64,000 bases of DNA from Mansonella perstans (taxonomy: Eukaryota; Nematoda; Chromadorea; Rhabditida; Onchocercidae). The translations under genes and the position numbers were made by a program. The notes beneath the pieces were generated by a model. It was not told where the DNA came from. It worked only from the letters and a program-made list of their open reading frames with translations, and made no database searches. Shown here in pieces: positions 14,301 to 26,100 of the stretch (position 1 is the stretch's first letter; every line of letters begins with the position of its first letter). The DNA is taken from NCBI GenBank assembly GCA_037074765.1, contig JBAMDO010000056.1:372001-436000 (forward strand). Reading direction: 5' to 3'.

Positions 14301-17300
14301 ATTTTAATGAAAATCATTTCCTTTAAAAAATTTCAACATGTTTATCGAAAATTTTATAAAAATTATTGAGTTTATCTTAACAACTATTCTTTGTTTTTTT
14401 TTTTTTAAGAAAATGAATGAAAAATAAGATGTAAATAATTAATAACATAGACGTATTTACGTCATGTTCCTTCTCTATGCAATCAAATGTCAATTACTTT
14501 CGTCTTTCTACCGATCAAACAATACTTACTTCCTATGTTATCAGACGTCACTTAATGTTGCTTTTCTGTTTCATATTTCAGACATGTCATACATTTCACG
14601 GTACCGGTGATGGATTCAGCGTGATAAAAGAGATTCAAAATGCGGGTATACCATATGCTGATTATTTTTTCGTTCAGTGTACCTATTGTGTAATTCGGGC
14701 AAGCGGCACGAATTCCAGGTTACTTATACACGGCGCAATAGTACAAAAGAAAAGCATTTGGGGTATTGTTAGAGGTAAATTTTTTAATTTGTTCTAAGCA
14801 AGAATTTATATTATTAGCACAATATATATTATCTTATAGTCGTAACGATAAATTTGACTCTTTTACTGTAATAGTGTTTACCGTAATGCCATTTATGATA
14901 TAACACTTTTCATATCATTGTTTGTACAGGGATATTTTAAGTAAATGTCATGTATTATCACTGTTTCTTCAAAGATAATTATTTACTAACATGTACACAT
15001 TGCATAACGTCGTGTATATTGTGTAATGTCTTATATTCACCACATATTCATGTGACATTACGTATATTTCCTGTAACTAGCAAATCATCACGTGGACTTT
15101 TTCCCATACTTCATTGACACGTAGATTAACATTTTTTTTATTTGTCAACATATGTATCTGCCATTTAACCATCATTTCAGGACTAATTGAAAAAAGCACC
15201 TATGGCGGATTAGAAACGCATTATAGGGTTTTAGAGGAAATGTTAAAATTACTATGTAACGAAACAGTTGAGTCAAAACGAACTACAGTACCCGAATCGA
15301 AATCAAGCGGTAGTATAATCAACAATTTACTACCGAACGAATTATTAAATCGGTACGCTAATATCGATATTTCATTTCTATCGGGTAAAATTACGGGAAT
15401 TGGAAAGTTAAAAAAAAATAAATGAATGTTTTCATATCAATTGCTTTATGCATATCAATTATCGATTAGTACATTTGAATTTTTCAATCGCTTTAAAAAG
15501 TACACATGTTTTTTTTTGAAATGGAAGAATAGAAAACAATGCAAGCTAATTTTTGATGATTATTAATATATTTTTGTTCCATAAATACATACGTATACTA
15601 TTCCTTTCTTTCTTCACACTGTTTGCATAATTTTTTTCAAATAAATGTTCAATGATCATTATTTGAAGAGATGACTTTTTTCCCGCAAATTTTTATGAAA
15701 AATATTTGTTGCAAATAAATTTAAAAAAAAGTCACCTCAATGGCTATTTGAAATATTCAAAAATATAAATATGAATAAATCATTCCATTCCTATCATACA
15801 TTTCAAAGTTTACAAATATGCGAAAATTTTTAACAAACCAAATTTAGGAAATTAATTGAATTTCATCTAAGAAAAAAAGGATAAAAAAAAGTATTTCATT
15901 GAGTGTTGGGAAAAAAGTCTGAGGAAAAAAGCCTTAACATTACCTGAGTAAAGTTTTTAGGACTTCTAAAAAGACTTTTAAAAAAATTTTTCTATTTATA
16001 TCTGCAGAAAATACAGCAATAGCAAAGATGGTTCTGTCACGGAACACGACACTTCAACAGTCGTTTATTGCCGCGCTACAATGCTGAAATCGATTGACAG
16101 TTCTACTGAAGATATGAGTCAGTTTTCCATTGAAACCGTTTCAGATGGAAAGCAATGCTATTAAACTATCACATTACATACAAAGAATATGAGTTATTGA
16201 TTGATTTTTTTTTTTCAAGTGACAGTTATGATCAATTACTATTTGCAAAAAACTTTTAAAAAAAAATCATTGAAAAAATTAGTTTTTTAATCAAATACAT
16301 AAATGAATACAAACAATTGAAAAAGTGATAAATTATTACTTAAATTTAGGATATTTGTGAAAGAGGCTTTTTAATTTAAAATTCCAAAGTTAGAATTTAA
16401 AAAAAACTTTTGAATTTGATCTTTAGTTACGGAAAAAAAAATGTAACATAATTTAATATTTCAATCACTAAAGCAAAAAAGCCGTATGATGACGAGAAAA
16501 TATGATGTAAAAACATTATTTGTGTAAGGATATCAAAACAGTGATACGGTATGTGAGGAAATATGGCTCTCACTGATAACTATCTAATTAGCAAACAAAC
16601 AGTTCAACGTCTGACCCTTTAGCTGTCTCCTACAAAGCAACTTTCGTAACATGATCACAGCAATGTCGATTATCCAGAAAAACTGAGAGTATATCACAAA
16701 TATTGTTTTAGCCTTACATTTATATTATTTACTTATGTTTGATTCCTATAAATCCATATATCTTACGCTGCAGAAATTTCATCAAATATGCAAATTTAAA
16801 TTATCGATGTCTCTATTTTTTGCTATACTAATTTGCAGTATCAGTTCAATTATTATGTTGTCAGTATTGCTTATTACGAAATGCAACAAAGTTTTATTGA
16901 AAAATCATAAAGTTTATTTAAAGAAAATTTGCCCAGAAAGGAATTTTGAAATTTTGTAGCTTTAAAATTTTATAAATTAAAACAAATAAAAAATGAACAT
17001 TTGCTATTAAGTTTTCATAAAGGTTGTTTAAGTACATTTTCCATATTGATACATTAATTACTATTTTTTATTAATTGTGCAAAAATTTTTTTGATAATAA
17101 AATTTAACTCTTTCAGATGCAACGACAACAGCAACAGGTGGTGATAATTGTAATGGTGATAATGCTACGATAATTACACAACAACGCATAACAAATAATA
17201 ATGCTCAAACACAAACATTAAATTGTTTTAGTGATAAGGAAACTACTGGTTATTTCAACAAGTTTGTTGTCATTTTGTAAGTTTTTGAGTGAACTTTTTT

Positions 17301-17684
17301 TAATTTATTTAAAATTTAAAATTTTTAAAATATATTTAATTATAAAATAGTTGAATGTCGGCAATTTCATCTTTGAAGAATCATTTTAAAAAAATGCTTA
17401 GATTTAATTCCAAATTATTTATTGTTAAAAACAATGTAGACTTCCAATTCAAGTACAATTAATTGTTGTAAAGATTTTTTGAGTTTTCAAACACAACAAA
17501 ACAGCAATAAACGAGCATTTAAAATTTTCCAATTTAATTTTAAAGCTTTTATTTTAATCCTCTATCAAAACAATTAATTTACAGGCTTTCTGTATTGATT
17601 TGTCTGCAAGTTTTCACCTATCTAGAGATCTCATCTATTGCGAATTCTCACTGTGCCAATTCCAATGCAAATTTCGCTTTATAA
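2399..17684 (+). CDS. Aster/GRAMD1-like protein: GRAM domain, VASt domain, C-terminal membrane segment
   Basis: Fourteen phase-consistent exons: 2399-2980, 3525-3705, 5701-5885, 7681-7788, 9712-9822, 12330-12598, 13027-13193, 13547-13693, 13932-13961, 14146-14264, 14582-14774, 15181-15384, 17117-17276, 17585-17684, giving about 851 residues. Residues 1-254 are low-complexity and basic (Thr/Ser run at 2671-2735). Exons 3-4 (residues ~255-352) fit a GRAM domain, with a polypeptide ending in a DLCQFWHTA-like helix. Exons 8-12 (~535-720) are a VASt domain: LTTEQLFAILFSP, the RTVTYTMSLNNTLGPKST strand, and the GLIEKSTYGGLETHY helix typical of the family. Exons 13-14 supply the membrane helix (VVILLSVLICLQVFTYLEI, ~813-833). 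Known Asters sit in the ER and move sterol from the plasma membrane at contact sites, and that role is inferred by homology. The gene is convergent with the receptor at 20169-37373. The exon 6/7 junction is the least certain, because a stronger upstream donor exists (see findings). The GRAM half is diverged, so the VASt assignment is firmer. Confidence 0.85.
8256..8345. repeat. 45-bp direct duplication in an Aster intron
   Basis: Two adjacent copies, 8256-8300 and 8301-8345, share ATCACTTAC and TGAATATTGATGACAAT blocks with a few substitutions between them. They are intronic (between exons 4 and 5), and nothing suggests function. Confidence 0.75.
10507..10722. repeat. Diverged local duplication (~80 bp unit, copies at 10507 and 10641)
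   Basis: The stretch at about 10507-10584 (AGTAAAATAATTAG..AATGCGACTTA) reappears in diverged form at about 10641-10722, with matching order of AATTAG, TTAATGC, ACTTCAAT, TATTAAAA and AAATTAAAATGA blocks. Intronic. Confidence 0.55.
16008..16959 (+). other. Candidate alternative 3' exons of the Aster-like gene
   Basis: After exon 12 (donor at 15385, phase 1), a CTGCAG acceptor at 16007 opens a 23-base exon 16008-16030 that restores phase 0 at a GTTCTG donor. A second acceptor at 16773 then opens 16774-16959 in phase 0, encoding a strongly hydrophobic run (SLFFAILICSISSIIMLSVL) followed by a basic tail and stop. This would replace the membrane anchor of the main model with a different one. The phase fit is seen in the sequence, but use of these exons is inference. 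Confidence 0.35.
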
Positions 17685-17702
17685 ATGCCATCGAACAACA
17701 TT

Positions 17703-17708
17703 AATAAA
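17703..17708 (+). terminator. Polyadenylation signal AATAAA, Aster-like gene
   Basis: AATAAA begins 19 bases after the stop codon that ends at 17684, a normal distance for a short nematode 3' UTR. Confidence 0.45.
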
Positions 17709-19688
17709 AAGTTTCGCAAATTCTTCCTGGCTAATTAATTAATCGATTGGTTTTGCTGTCAGTTTGTTGATTGTATTGTATCTAACTTACTGATTCTGAA
17801 TTTTGACCACTATTGATTGTGCACTATTTTGCAATTTCAGAAATGGGTTTCCAATTATTCTACAAAATTTTAATTTCTATTAGCAAGCAAAAACAGCATC
17901 ATCAAAAGTAATTTATAAATTTATATTGAATTAGTTTCAATTTTAAATGTAATACAATTGAAGAAATTCTTTTTTCATAATGACACTGAAATTTAAGCAA
18001 TTATGTAATGTTGTTTTTGCCTTGTTAGTTCAGTTTTAGCACTTTTCTCAATGCAACATTGCCTTTGTGGTCATAATAGCTGTAATATTAATCATATAAT
18101 TTCAACAAATTAATAAATCCACAAGCTGATTAATTAGCATATTAATTGACATCCAAAGTTCATTGTATATTGTTTACAAGAACTGTGATTTTATGATTTC
18201 ACTTATCAAAATTTTTTTTCTTGAAATGAAATGAATCGCTTTCAATTTTTCATTTTTATCTGTTCAATAAATTTTGAATCAAATTTATTGTAAGATTACA
18301 AACACCAGAAAGAAATTGAAAGATTCAATTTAATTAGCAATGCGAAAAAATAAAAACAACATGGGATGAAATGATGCATCATTTTATTTGCTATTTCTTT
18401 ACTTTGTTAATAATTGAAATTTGAATTGAAGTAACTATTTATTATTCAGACAAACTTTAGCAAGGATTTATTTTGTAATGCATATTTTTGAAAGCAACAT
18501 TAGAATAAAAAGCAAATTTTCTGAATGGAACAGCTCACTTAACATAAGACGAGTGAAGGTCAAATTACAATTAAGACATCCAGATAATGAAAACATTCAG
18601 GTAATTAAGACGTCCAGGTGTTTTCCAAAACGAAAATTTTCATGAAACTTCTTAAAACTGCTGTTTTTTCCCCTGCCGTTTTTTTGCTTTTTTTCTCAAT
18701 AAAAATTTTTTGCATCATAATTTGAAATAGTTTTAGAGGCAGTAATTAACTTCCAATTAGAAAATAGGCTCAAATTGGAAAAATGAACATTTGTTATCAA
18801 ATTGAACATTTGTTAGCATTGCTTTTAGAACTTCTCAACTGATTTAAGTGATTTGTGAAGCGGTGAATTCGCCGAAGTTGTTGGATCGTTACGTTTAAAT
18901 GTTGATGGTTGTTAAGGTAAATGACGATTCAAGTTACCTGAAAGCATCAAATTTATAATTTAAATATACAAGATGACAGCCAAGATCACATCATGACAGT
19001 CAAGTTCAAATTAGGACAATCACAAATACATGATGACAGTATGATACATCATGAAAGTCAAGTCTAAATTCATAGCTTGGCTTCGCGAACAAACATTTAC
19101 AGATTTCATCCACGTTGACATAGAATCGCTTATGAATGAGAAAACCAATACAGGAATAAACCGATACTGCAATTATCGTTGCATACGATGTAGCAGAAAA
19201 TCTGGTTAGATAATCTAGGTAGTGCACGGGTTTTCCTACAATCAGCATTGATTCTACAGGGATTTCAAAGGGAACAGCAGCATTAGGAATTAATGTCTCC
19301 ATGACTCCCGAATGGATGCTAGAATAGATTATTTGAGATGATCAATTTGACTGAGGTTAAGATATTATTTTAGCGAGTTTTTATATCGCTTTTTAGGGGC
19401 ATAATCTCATGCAGGAGCATGTTTGCCATACAGGATAATCTTGGAGAGACAGTGACCTTTCATCTTGCACACGTGTCCTATCCAGTGCAATACGGCCTTA
19501 ATAGCATGGCTTTATCACTTCCGTTTCGTCTATCGCCCCTCATCTATCGCTACAGGGATTTTCTTCTTCGCAGTATTATCATATTGGTATTTTGGTTATT
19601 TTTTTTTTAAACTGTCGCTTTTTTTTTAAATGCATTTTTTAAGTGAGGAATAGCATGCGCAGAACTACCCACTTTTTCGGAGGTTCAT

Positions 19689-19721
19689 CCGTCACGGTCT
19701 AGCAAGCTAAGACAGTGACGG
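19689..19721. other. GC-rich hairpin
   Basis: CCGTCACGGTCT at 19689-19700 can pair with AGACAGTGACGG at 19710-19721, giving a 12-bp stem with one mismatch. The bases between (AGCAAGCTA) can extend it. It stands out in sequence that is about 70% AT. Confidence 0.7.
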
Positions 19722-20168
19722 CGAAGACCGGTTTTGTCCGAATTTGAAATAAATGTTTTCCTTCTCCTAGGATGATTGCACAAAGGTTACGAGCCTATTC
19801 TACCTGTGGATTGTGATTGCGATATTTTCATTCAAAAAATTTTAAATATGAAAAAGATTTATAATACTAATAAAAGTTAAATTAAAACTTTTGAGAAATT
19901 TGCATGAAATTTACAATAATATTTTTTAAAGAAATTTGTTAAAGCTAATATCCTTTCTGTCTTAATTAGAACTTATTGTCATATTTTTTCCTAAGGAAAA
20001 AAAGTATGAAAAGGCGGAAGAAACGTTGGAAATTATGGAAAAATGCGAACTCAATGATATATTAGGAATCGCTTTATAACAATTGCTATATAAATCAATC
20101 ATTCGTTATTACAATTTAAATTTCATTGAAGTATTTCACGTCACGTGATGCCATGAAATTCATGCGTG

Positions 20169-23100
20169 TCATATACCTACTTTTAAATTGTTTGTTGGTT
20201 CTTGTGTAATGATTACTACTTCAACATTTCTTGATTCCGTCGATTGTGATTCATTAGTATTCAGCCTCATTTGTGCACTACCAAGTTGTCGATCCGGTTC
20301 CGGCAAAGTAAAATCATTTTTGATCAACGGTGCTTGCTTCCTATCTACAAAGAAAGAAAAATAAAAGGGGAAATCTGGGGAAAGTTTGAAATTTGAACCA
20401 AATTTCATTAATAAATTCCACTGATGTAACGGCTTTGAAAAAAAATTTTTTTGGTTTATAAAAGTTCAAAATAAATTTTGAAAAAAGAGTGCAATTTACC
20501 ACTTAAGCTAATAGCAGCTATGTTTCTATTATCGAAATGTACTTGAATTAAGGTTACAGACTGAATGAGATCAGTCTAAAAGATTTTCATTTCACTTCCA
20601 TTGGGTCATCTGTTTTCATCTCATTTTTTCAAGAATTAAGTTTTTTAAAAGTCCAAATATTCCTTATAAGAATCAACTTTGGAGAACTTTTAGCCCTTCG
20701 ATTATTTGATAGTGATGATGATGATGACGTGCAAAAAAAATTTAAATTTTGATTGCCCAAAAATTTTTTTAGAAACTTGAAATTGAAAGAATTTCAAAAA
20801 TAAGAATTGCCTCACGCCTAGCAATTTAAGAAAGAATATAAAAGAAATGAAATGGTAGACAGAAAACTTACTATTCATTGTAGCCAGAAGAAGTGGTAAA
20901 TTTTCGGGATCATTAGATGGAACTGAAAGCAGAGTAAATATTATAAGTATACTTCCTTAAAATGTGACATTCAAAAGAACTTTTGCATGAAAGTTGCATA
21001 TTCTCCTATATTAAGTTTCATTTTTCAAAAAAACTGCTTTCAAAAAATCTAAAAGTGACCAGTGTTTTCGAGTTTTTTTGGCGGTATTGGCGATTGCTCG
21101 TACAATCTTTTACGCTTTCGCAAATAAAATATTCCAGCAAAAATTATCAGTAGGATGAATACAAATGGTATCAGTAAACCTAAAGGAAAAATGCAAATTA
21201 GAGATATTTAATTGGCACTAAAATTATTGCTTATGAATATTGTGTAGATGAAATGCTAAGTTTGAAATTGAAACGATTTTTTTTTTTAAATTTGATCTAA
21301 CTGATATAGGCAGTTTTTAAATAAAAATAATTTTGTTTGATATCATTAAAGAATATGCAAAATGTTTCTTATCTGAAGTAGCAAAAATCGATACATACAG
21401 CTAGGAGATTCATCAGTTTTAAATACTTGCAATTTTCTTTTAGACTAGAAATTAATTTTTAACCTTCCAATTCTTCAGCTTCTTCGGCGTCTTGCTCATC
21501 GTCAGCTGATCGTTGATAAGGTTCAGTAACAAAAGGTGAATCCCAAAGTGGTGCTGTCACAGTTTTCGGTATTGCTAAAAATTTGCGAAAACTTTTCCAA
21601 CAATTTTAAATTCTGGAATTTTTGTTTGAAAATTGAAGGCGATAAACAATCATTAGAAGTTTCACTGCCATATTTGAATGATAAAGTTGAAAATTTCTTT
21701 TTTTGCCCAAACATTTTTCAAGCACCTTTTGTTCCTCTTCAGTTTTAATAAATTTCAAAATTTGCCCAGTAGATAAGTATTTATTTAGTTAATAAATTTG
21801 ATCAAATTTTTTTGCATGCGCAATTTTTTAACTTCTTCAATCATTTCAATTTACTTATTTTTTAAACTGTTTCAAATAATTTTAAAAATAGCTAAAAATT
21901 TTAATTCAATCATTAAGTTTCAAAAATGATGATTTTTATAAATAATTGATAGTAAATAGGCTAATAAATCGAAACAACAATAATTTAATTGTTTGTGAAT
22001 GTATTTAGAGAAAATATGAAATAATTAAAATTAATTGTGCAAATTGTGATAGAAGAAAAAAGGGAGAATAATTGAAAAATGAAATGTTTAAAATTTCTAC
22101 GTGGTAAATTTCCAGGAATTAAAAATGAATTGCATGAACCCAGTTGAATTTTATCACCAATATTTGTTACTGATTCAGCAAATTCAAGTTCTCGTTTATG
22201 CAAATATGAAATAGGCTTAAGATGCAAACGTGCTGCTTTTACATCAATATTAATATCTGAAAAATTTAATTTATCAGCAGGAAATTTGCTAAAATTTTGC
22301 ATTGAACGTCAAAAATTAATTCTAATTTACCTTTTCGAATTAAAGAATTGTTTTTTCCCGCGAAATTTTACAGTATTGGCCATTTAATCTAATGTGACTT
22401 TAACCGACTCGAAATTGTTAATAATTAATGATATCACAACAAGTGTACTTAATAAACAAATTCAAATTTCCGTTTACGTAGGTTTAAAATGCTGCATGTA
22501 GTACAAGCATTGACGACGTTGACATCGAAAAAACGTTCTATGAAGTTTATCAACACTAGCCAATTGTTAATTAATACTATCGGTATTCTGGCAATTAAAA
22601 CTATCGGGTTTATGATATCCAAAAAAGCAAAAAGAATTTGTTCAGTTAAATGTGTGAAATTTGCTTAATTTGTTTCAGGAATTACCAATAACATCAAAGT
22701 ATTGCGCTCATTCATTTTCAATTTAGATTTTTAAATTTCAATTATACGTTTTTCAAGTTAAACTTACTTGATAAGCAACCAGTATAGTTGTACTTCATTA
22801 TTTTCTTATTAACTCCAGCCATTTTGGAAATATTGGCAATGTACGATCCCCCGAAAGAAAATTTGGTCGCATATGCAAGTGATAAGTCTGTGGCTAGATT
22901 TGATGGAAGTACATATTTCCATGAATCAATCTGGAAAGAATTTTGATGAAAATGTTCTAATAATTTATCAAAATTTTATCATTTGTCTTTTTTTGCACCA
23001 TAAAAAAAGCGAAGGACTAAATGAAATCAACGAAAAGTCAAGCATCATTAATTAAGCAGCTATCAAAGCAAATTGCTAATTTAACCATAAATCATACCCA

Positions 23101-26100
23101 CATTATTAATATTATTTTTAAAATGAAGAAACAAAAATGCTCAAATTCGCACCGAAATTTTCAGTGATTTGTTGGGGCGGAATCGTGAATAAAAATAATG
23201 CCGATAACCATCACTGTAGTCAAACGGAAATGTATAAACAAATGACACAGCAGTTGACGTCAAGTCAATATTTATTGAGCCATTTTTACATAAAATGATT
23301 TGCAAAATCCTGAAAAAAATAAAATTATCTTGAAAAGGCGTATGTTAGATGCCTTTTATTTATTTTTGTTTTTTGGTACGTACCTTAAACGTCTTTTGAT
23401 TTTTGTTTTTTTTTAAGACGTATCTTAGATGTGTCTGACGTGTCTTATTCGTTTTTTGCTTTTCTTGCATCAATATAAAGAATAAAATATTCAATGAAGG
23501 ATTTTGCATTATAAAGAAGCAAAAATCTACGACGCATCCGTCAAACGTTAATTCCGAGGAGGAAGTATCATATGGTAGCATGCAGTTGCATACTTCTGTG
23601 AACATTAAATATTGCATTAAAGACAACTAGAAGAACATTTCCTAAATGTTACTTAAAAGTTGAAGAAAAATTTCACATTTTACAAACTTGTTATGCTTAA
23701 AATGAATAGTTGCAAGTGCTTGCGGCTTTGTTAACTTCGTCGATTCTGATATATTCGTTGTAGAAAATGCAAAACTAAATGTTTGTTCACCGATTTCATT
23801 CCAATTAATAATTAGTTTTTCAAATATTTCAGCTATATTCAGTACTAATATTGAATTACCCGTAAAATATCCTCCATTATCTGCAAAAATGAAATTCAAT
23901 TATTCAGAAAAATGAAGTGACCAGTAAATTCAAAAAAAAAAAAATTAAATAAAAGAATAAATTCGGAAAAACATCAAATAGCAAGTTATCAAAGTTGGAA
24001 CATTTAATTTCATTTGCGGTTTTAGCAAAAATAAATAATATTTCATAAAATTTGATTAAAAAATTACCTTCATCACAATATTCACCATAAAATGATGTTC
24101 GGGCGCAGTTACAACTTACAATATCTTCATCATTTTTCCTCGCTGACCATTGCACAGAACAATGGCCACCATTTTTGCATAAATGTTCAATTTTATCACA
24201 GCCCATCTCGCAATCAAATTTGATCATACCTTTAAATTTAAATTGAAATTACAGAAAAGAGTTTTTCTTAATTTCAGGAAGATAAATTGAATGATTGAAA
24301 CATTATTGATCAAATTTCTATATTTTTCACGTGATTATCAAACTTTACACCAAATTTCAAAACTAATAAATTTCAAAGTATTAGAATATTTTGAGTATTA
24401 AAATATTTGTAAGAAACATGAATAAGACATGAACTGTTTCAATGTATTCATAATTAGATCAATTTGACTTTTGCCACTTAAAAAACTCATATTTATATAC
24501 TTGAATGAAATTATTCAAATTTTTTAAAAAGATGTTGCGTTTATAATATCATGAATGCTTTTTCTTCTTGTTCAAATCTCAATTTTTCTTAAAATTAATT
24601 TTCAACCTGGTTTAGTTGGATAATAGGACCAGTACTGTTGGTTACGCATATCGATTAGCTTCCTACCAATCATTAAACCACGCATACATCCAAGTAAGTT
24701 CGGGATAGATGATCGGTAAATCGGTTCCAAATTACCGAAATGAATTTCGGTTGGTACACCACCGATAAATAATAAGACATAGGAATGATTATAAGCAACA
24801 CCTTGTTGAGTTATTGGTGAAACCGGTGGTTGAATAATGTCTAGAAATGAAAAATTTAGAAAATTTTTTCACTAATTAGTTAATTAATTGCTGAGATATT
24901 TGTTTGAAATTGTGGTCGAAGTTGAAATAGCTATCTAAATATGGAAACTGTAATCCCTGTTTTGAAAAATTGAAATTTCAAGCAAGAAAATAAAATGAAT
25001 CACCATCAATATCACGAGTAATTTCGAACATTTTGATGAAATTATTGGAAAGGATGCGTTCTCCAGCAATGCGGCATATTTCATCGTTAACATTCAGTTC
25101 AACAGAACGGAGCCGTTGAAATATCATTACTTGAATCCATTTCATTCGACTATATTCTGAACAAAATTGTCAAAAAAATTTGTTTTACTTAAATCAGTAC
25201 AATTATATAGATTTTATAGCCTGATAAAACATTATAGCACTTAGCGATTGAACAGTGGAATTGTATTCACGAGTACAACATATTTCCCTGAATATGTGAT
25301 AGTAACATCGATTGCTTTTTGAAAACATTCCCGATGATCAATTAATAATAACTGATTTATCAAGTTATTATAGGTTTAATCAGTGAGAAAATTTCGGTAT
25401 CCAAAATGTCATTTTATAAGTTTTCCTGCTTCGTTTATCAAATTTCATTTACCCTTTCCAATTTCAGTAATAACTTCGCAGCGATAAACGGTACGATTGA
25501 AGTTAAGCGTTAGTACCATATGCGAATGATCGGATAAGTGTACCTGTTGTAATCAGTAATGTTTTAGAATTTAAAAACAACTTAATATGTTATCATATAT
25601 TATATGTTGTCACATATTAAATTGTTTTTGCTGGAAGTTTTTTGTTCTGTTATTCAGAAATTATCAGTAATGCTTTAGAATTTAAAAAAAAAATTTCTAT
25701 TATTCAGAAATTATCACTGTGTACTTTGCTATTACATTTAGTTTTAAACAGTGCAAATGAGGATTAGTCACTGTAGTTATCGAATTAACTGATGTTGCAA
25801 TTATTAAATGATAGATAAATTAAAGAGAAATGTTGAGAAAGATTGTAAAACTAAATTTTTCAAATTAAACAATTGCTATGTGGAGGAAATTAGTAATTAT
25901 TGCAATTGTGATCAAGTCACACGCTATCAATGAATTTGGCTGAACATTCAGTGAAAACCAAAATACATGGGACAGAAATGATTAAATTCCCAGGAAAAGG
26001 AAAAAATAAGATAACTGTTGCTAATATCGGAAATTTTCACCAGTACTGAAAATTTCAATAAGTGACCCCTGTACTCGTATCTCGTATAGCTCTGTTGAAA

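Larger units (their letters stand above)
17685..20168. other. Intergenic region between two convergent genes
   Basis: The left part is AT-rich with no supported exon. From about 19000 to 19780 base composition shifts towards GC, with coding-like but unrecognised open frames on both strands (19006-19302 minus, 19419-19610 plus) and a strong hairpin at 19689-19721. This patch may be a decayed mobile-element fragment. No terminal repeats or recognisable polymerase/integrase motifs were found. Confidence 0.45.

Noticed and set aside
19006..19302. 98-codon minus-strand open frame as a further receptor exon
   Set aside because: No in-phase acceptor/donor pair and no adhesion-receptor sequence; kept only as part of the GC-richer island.
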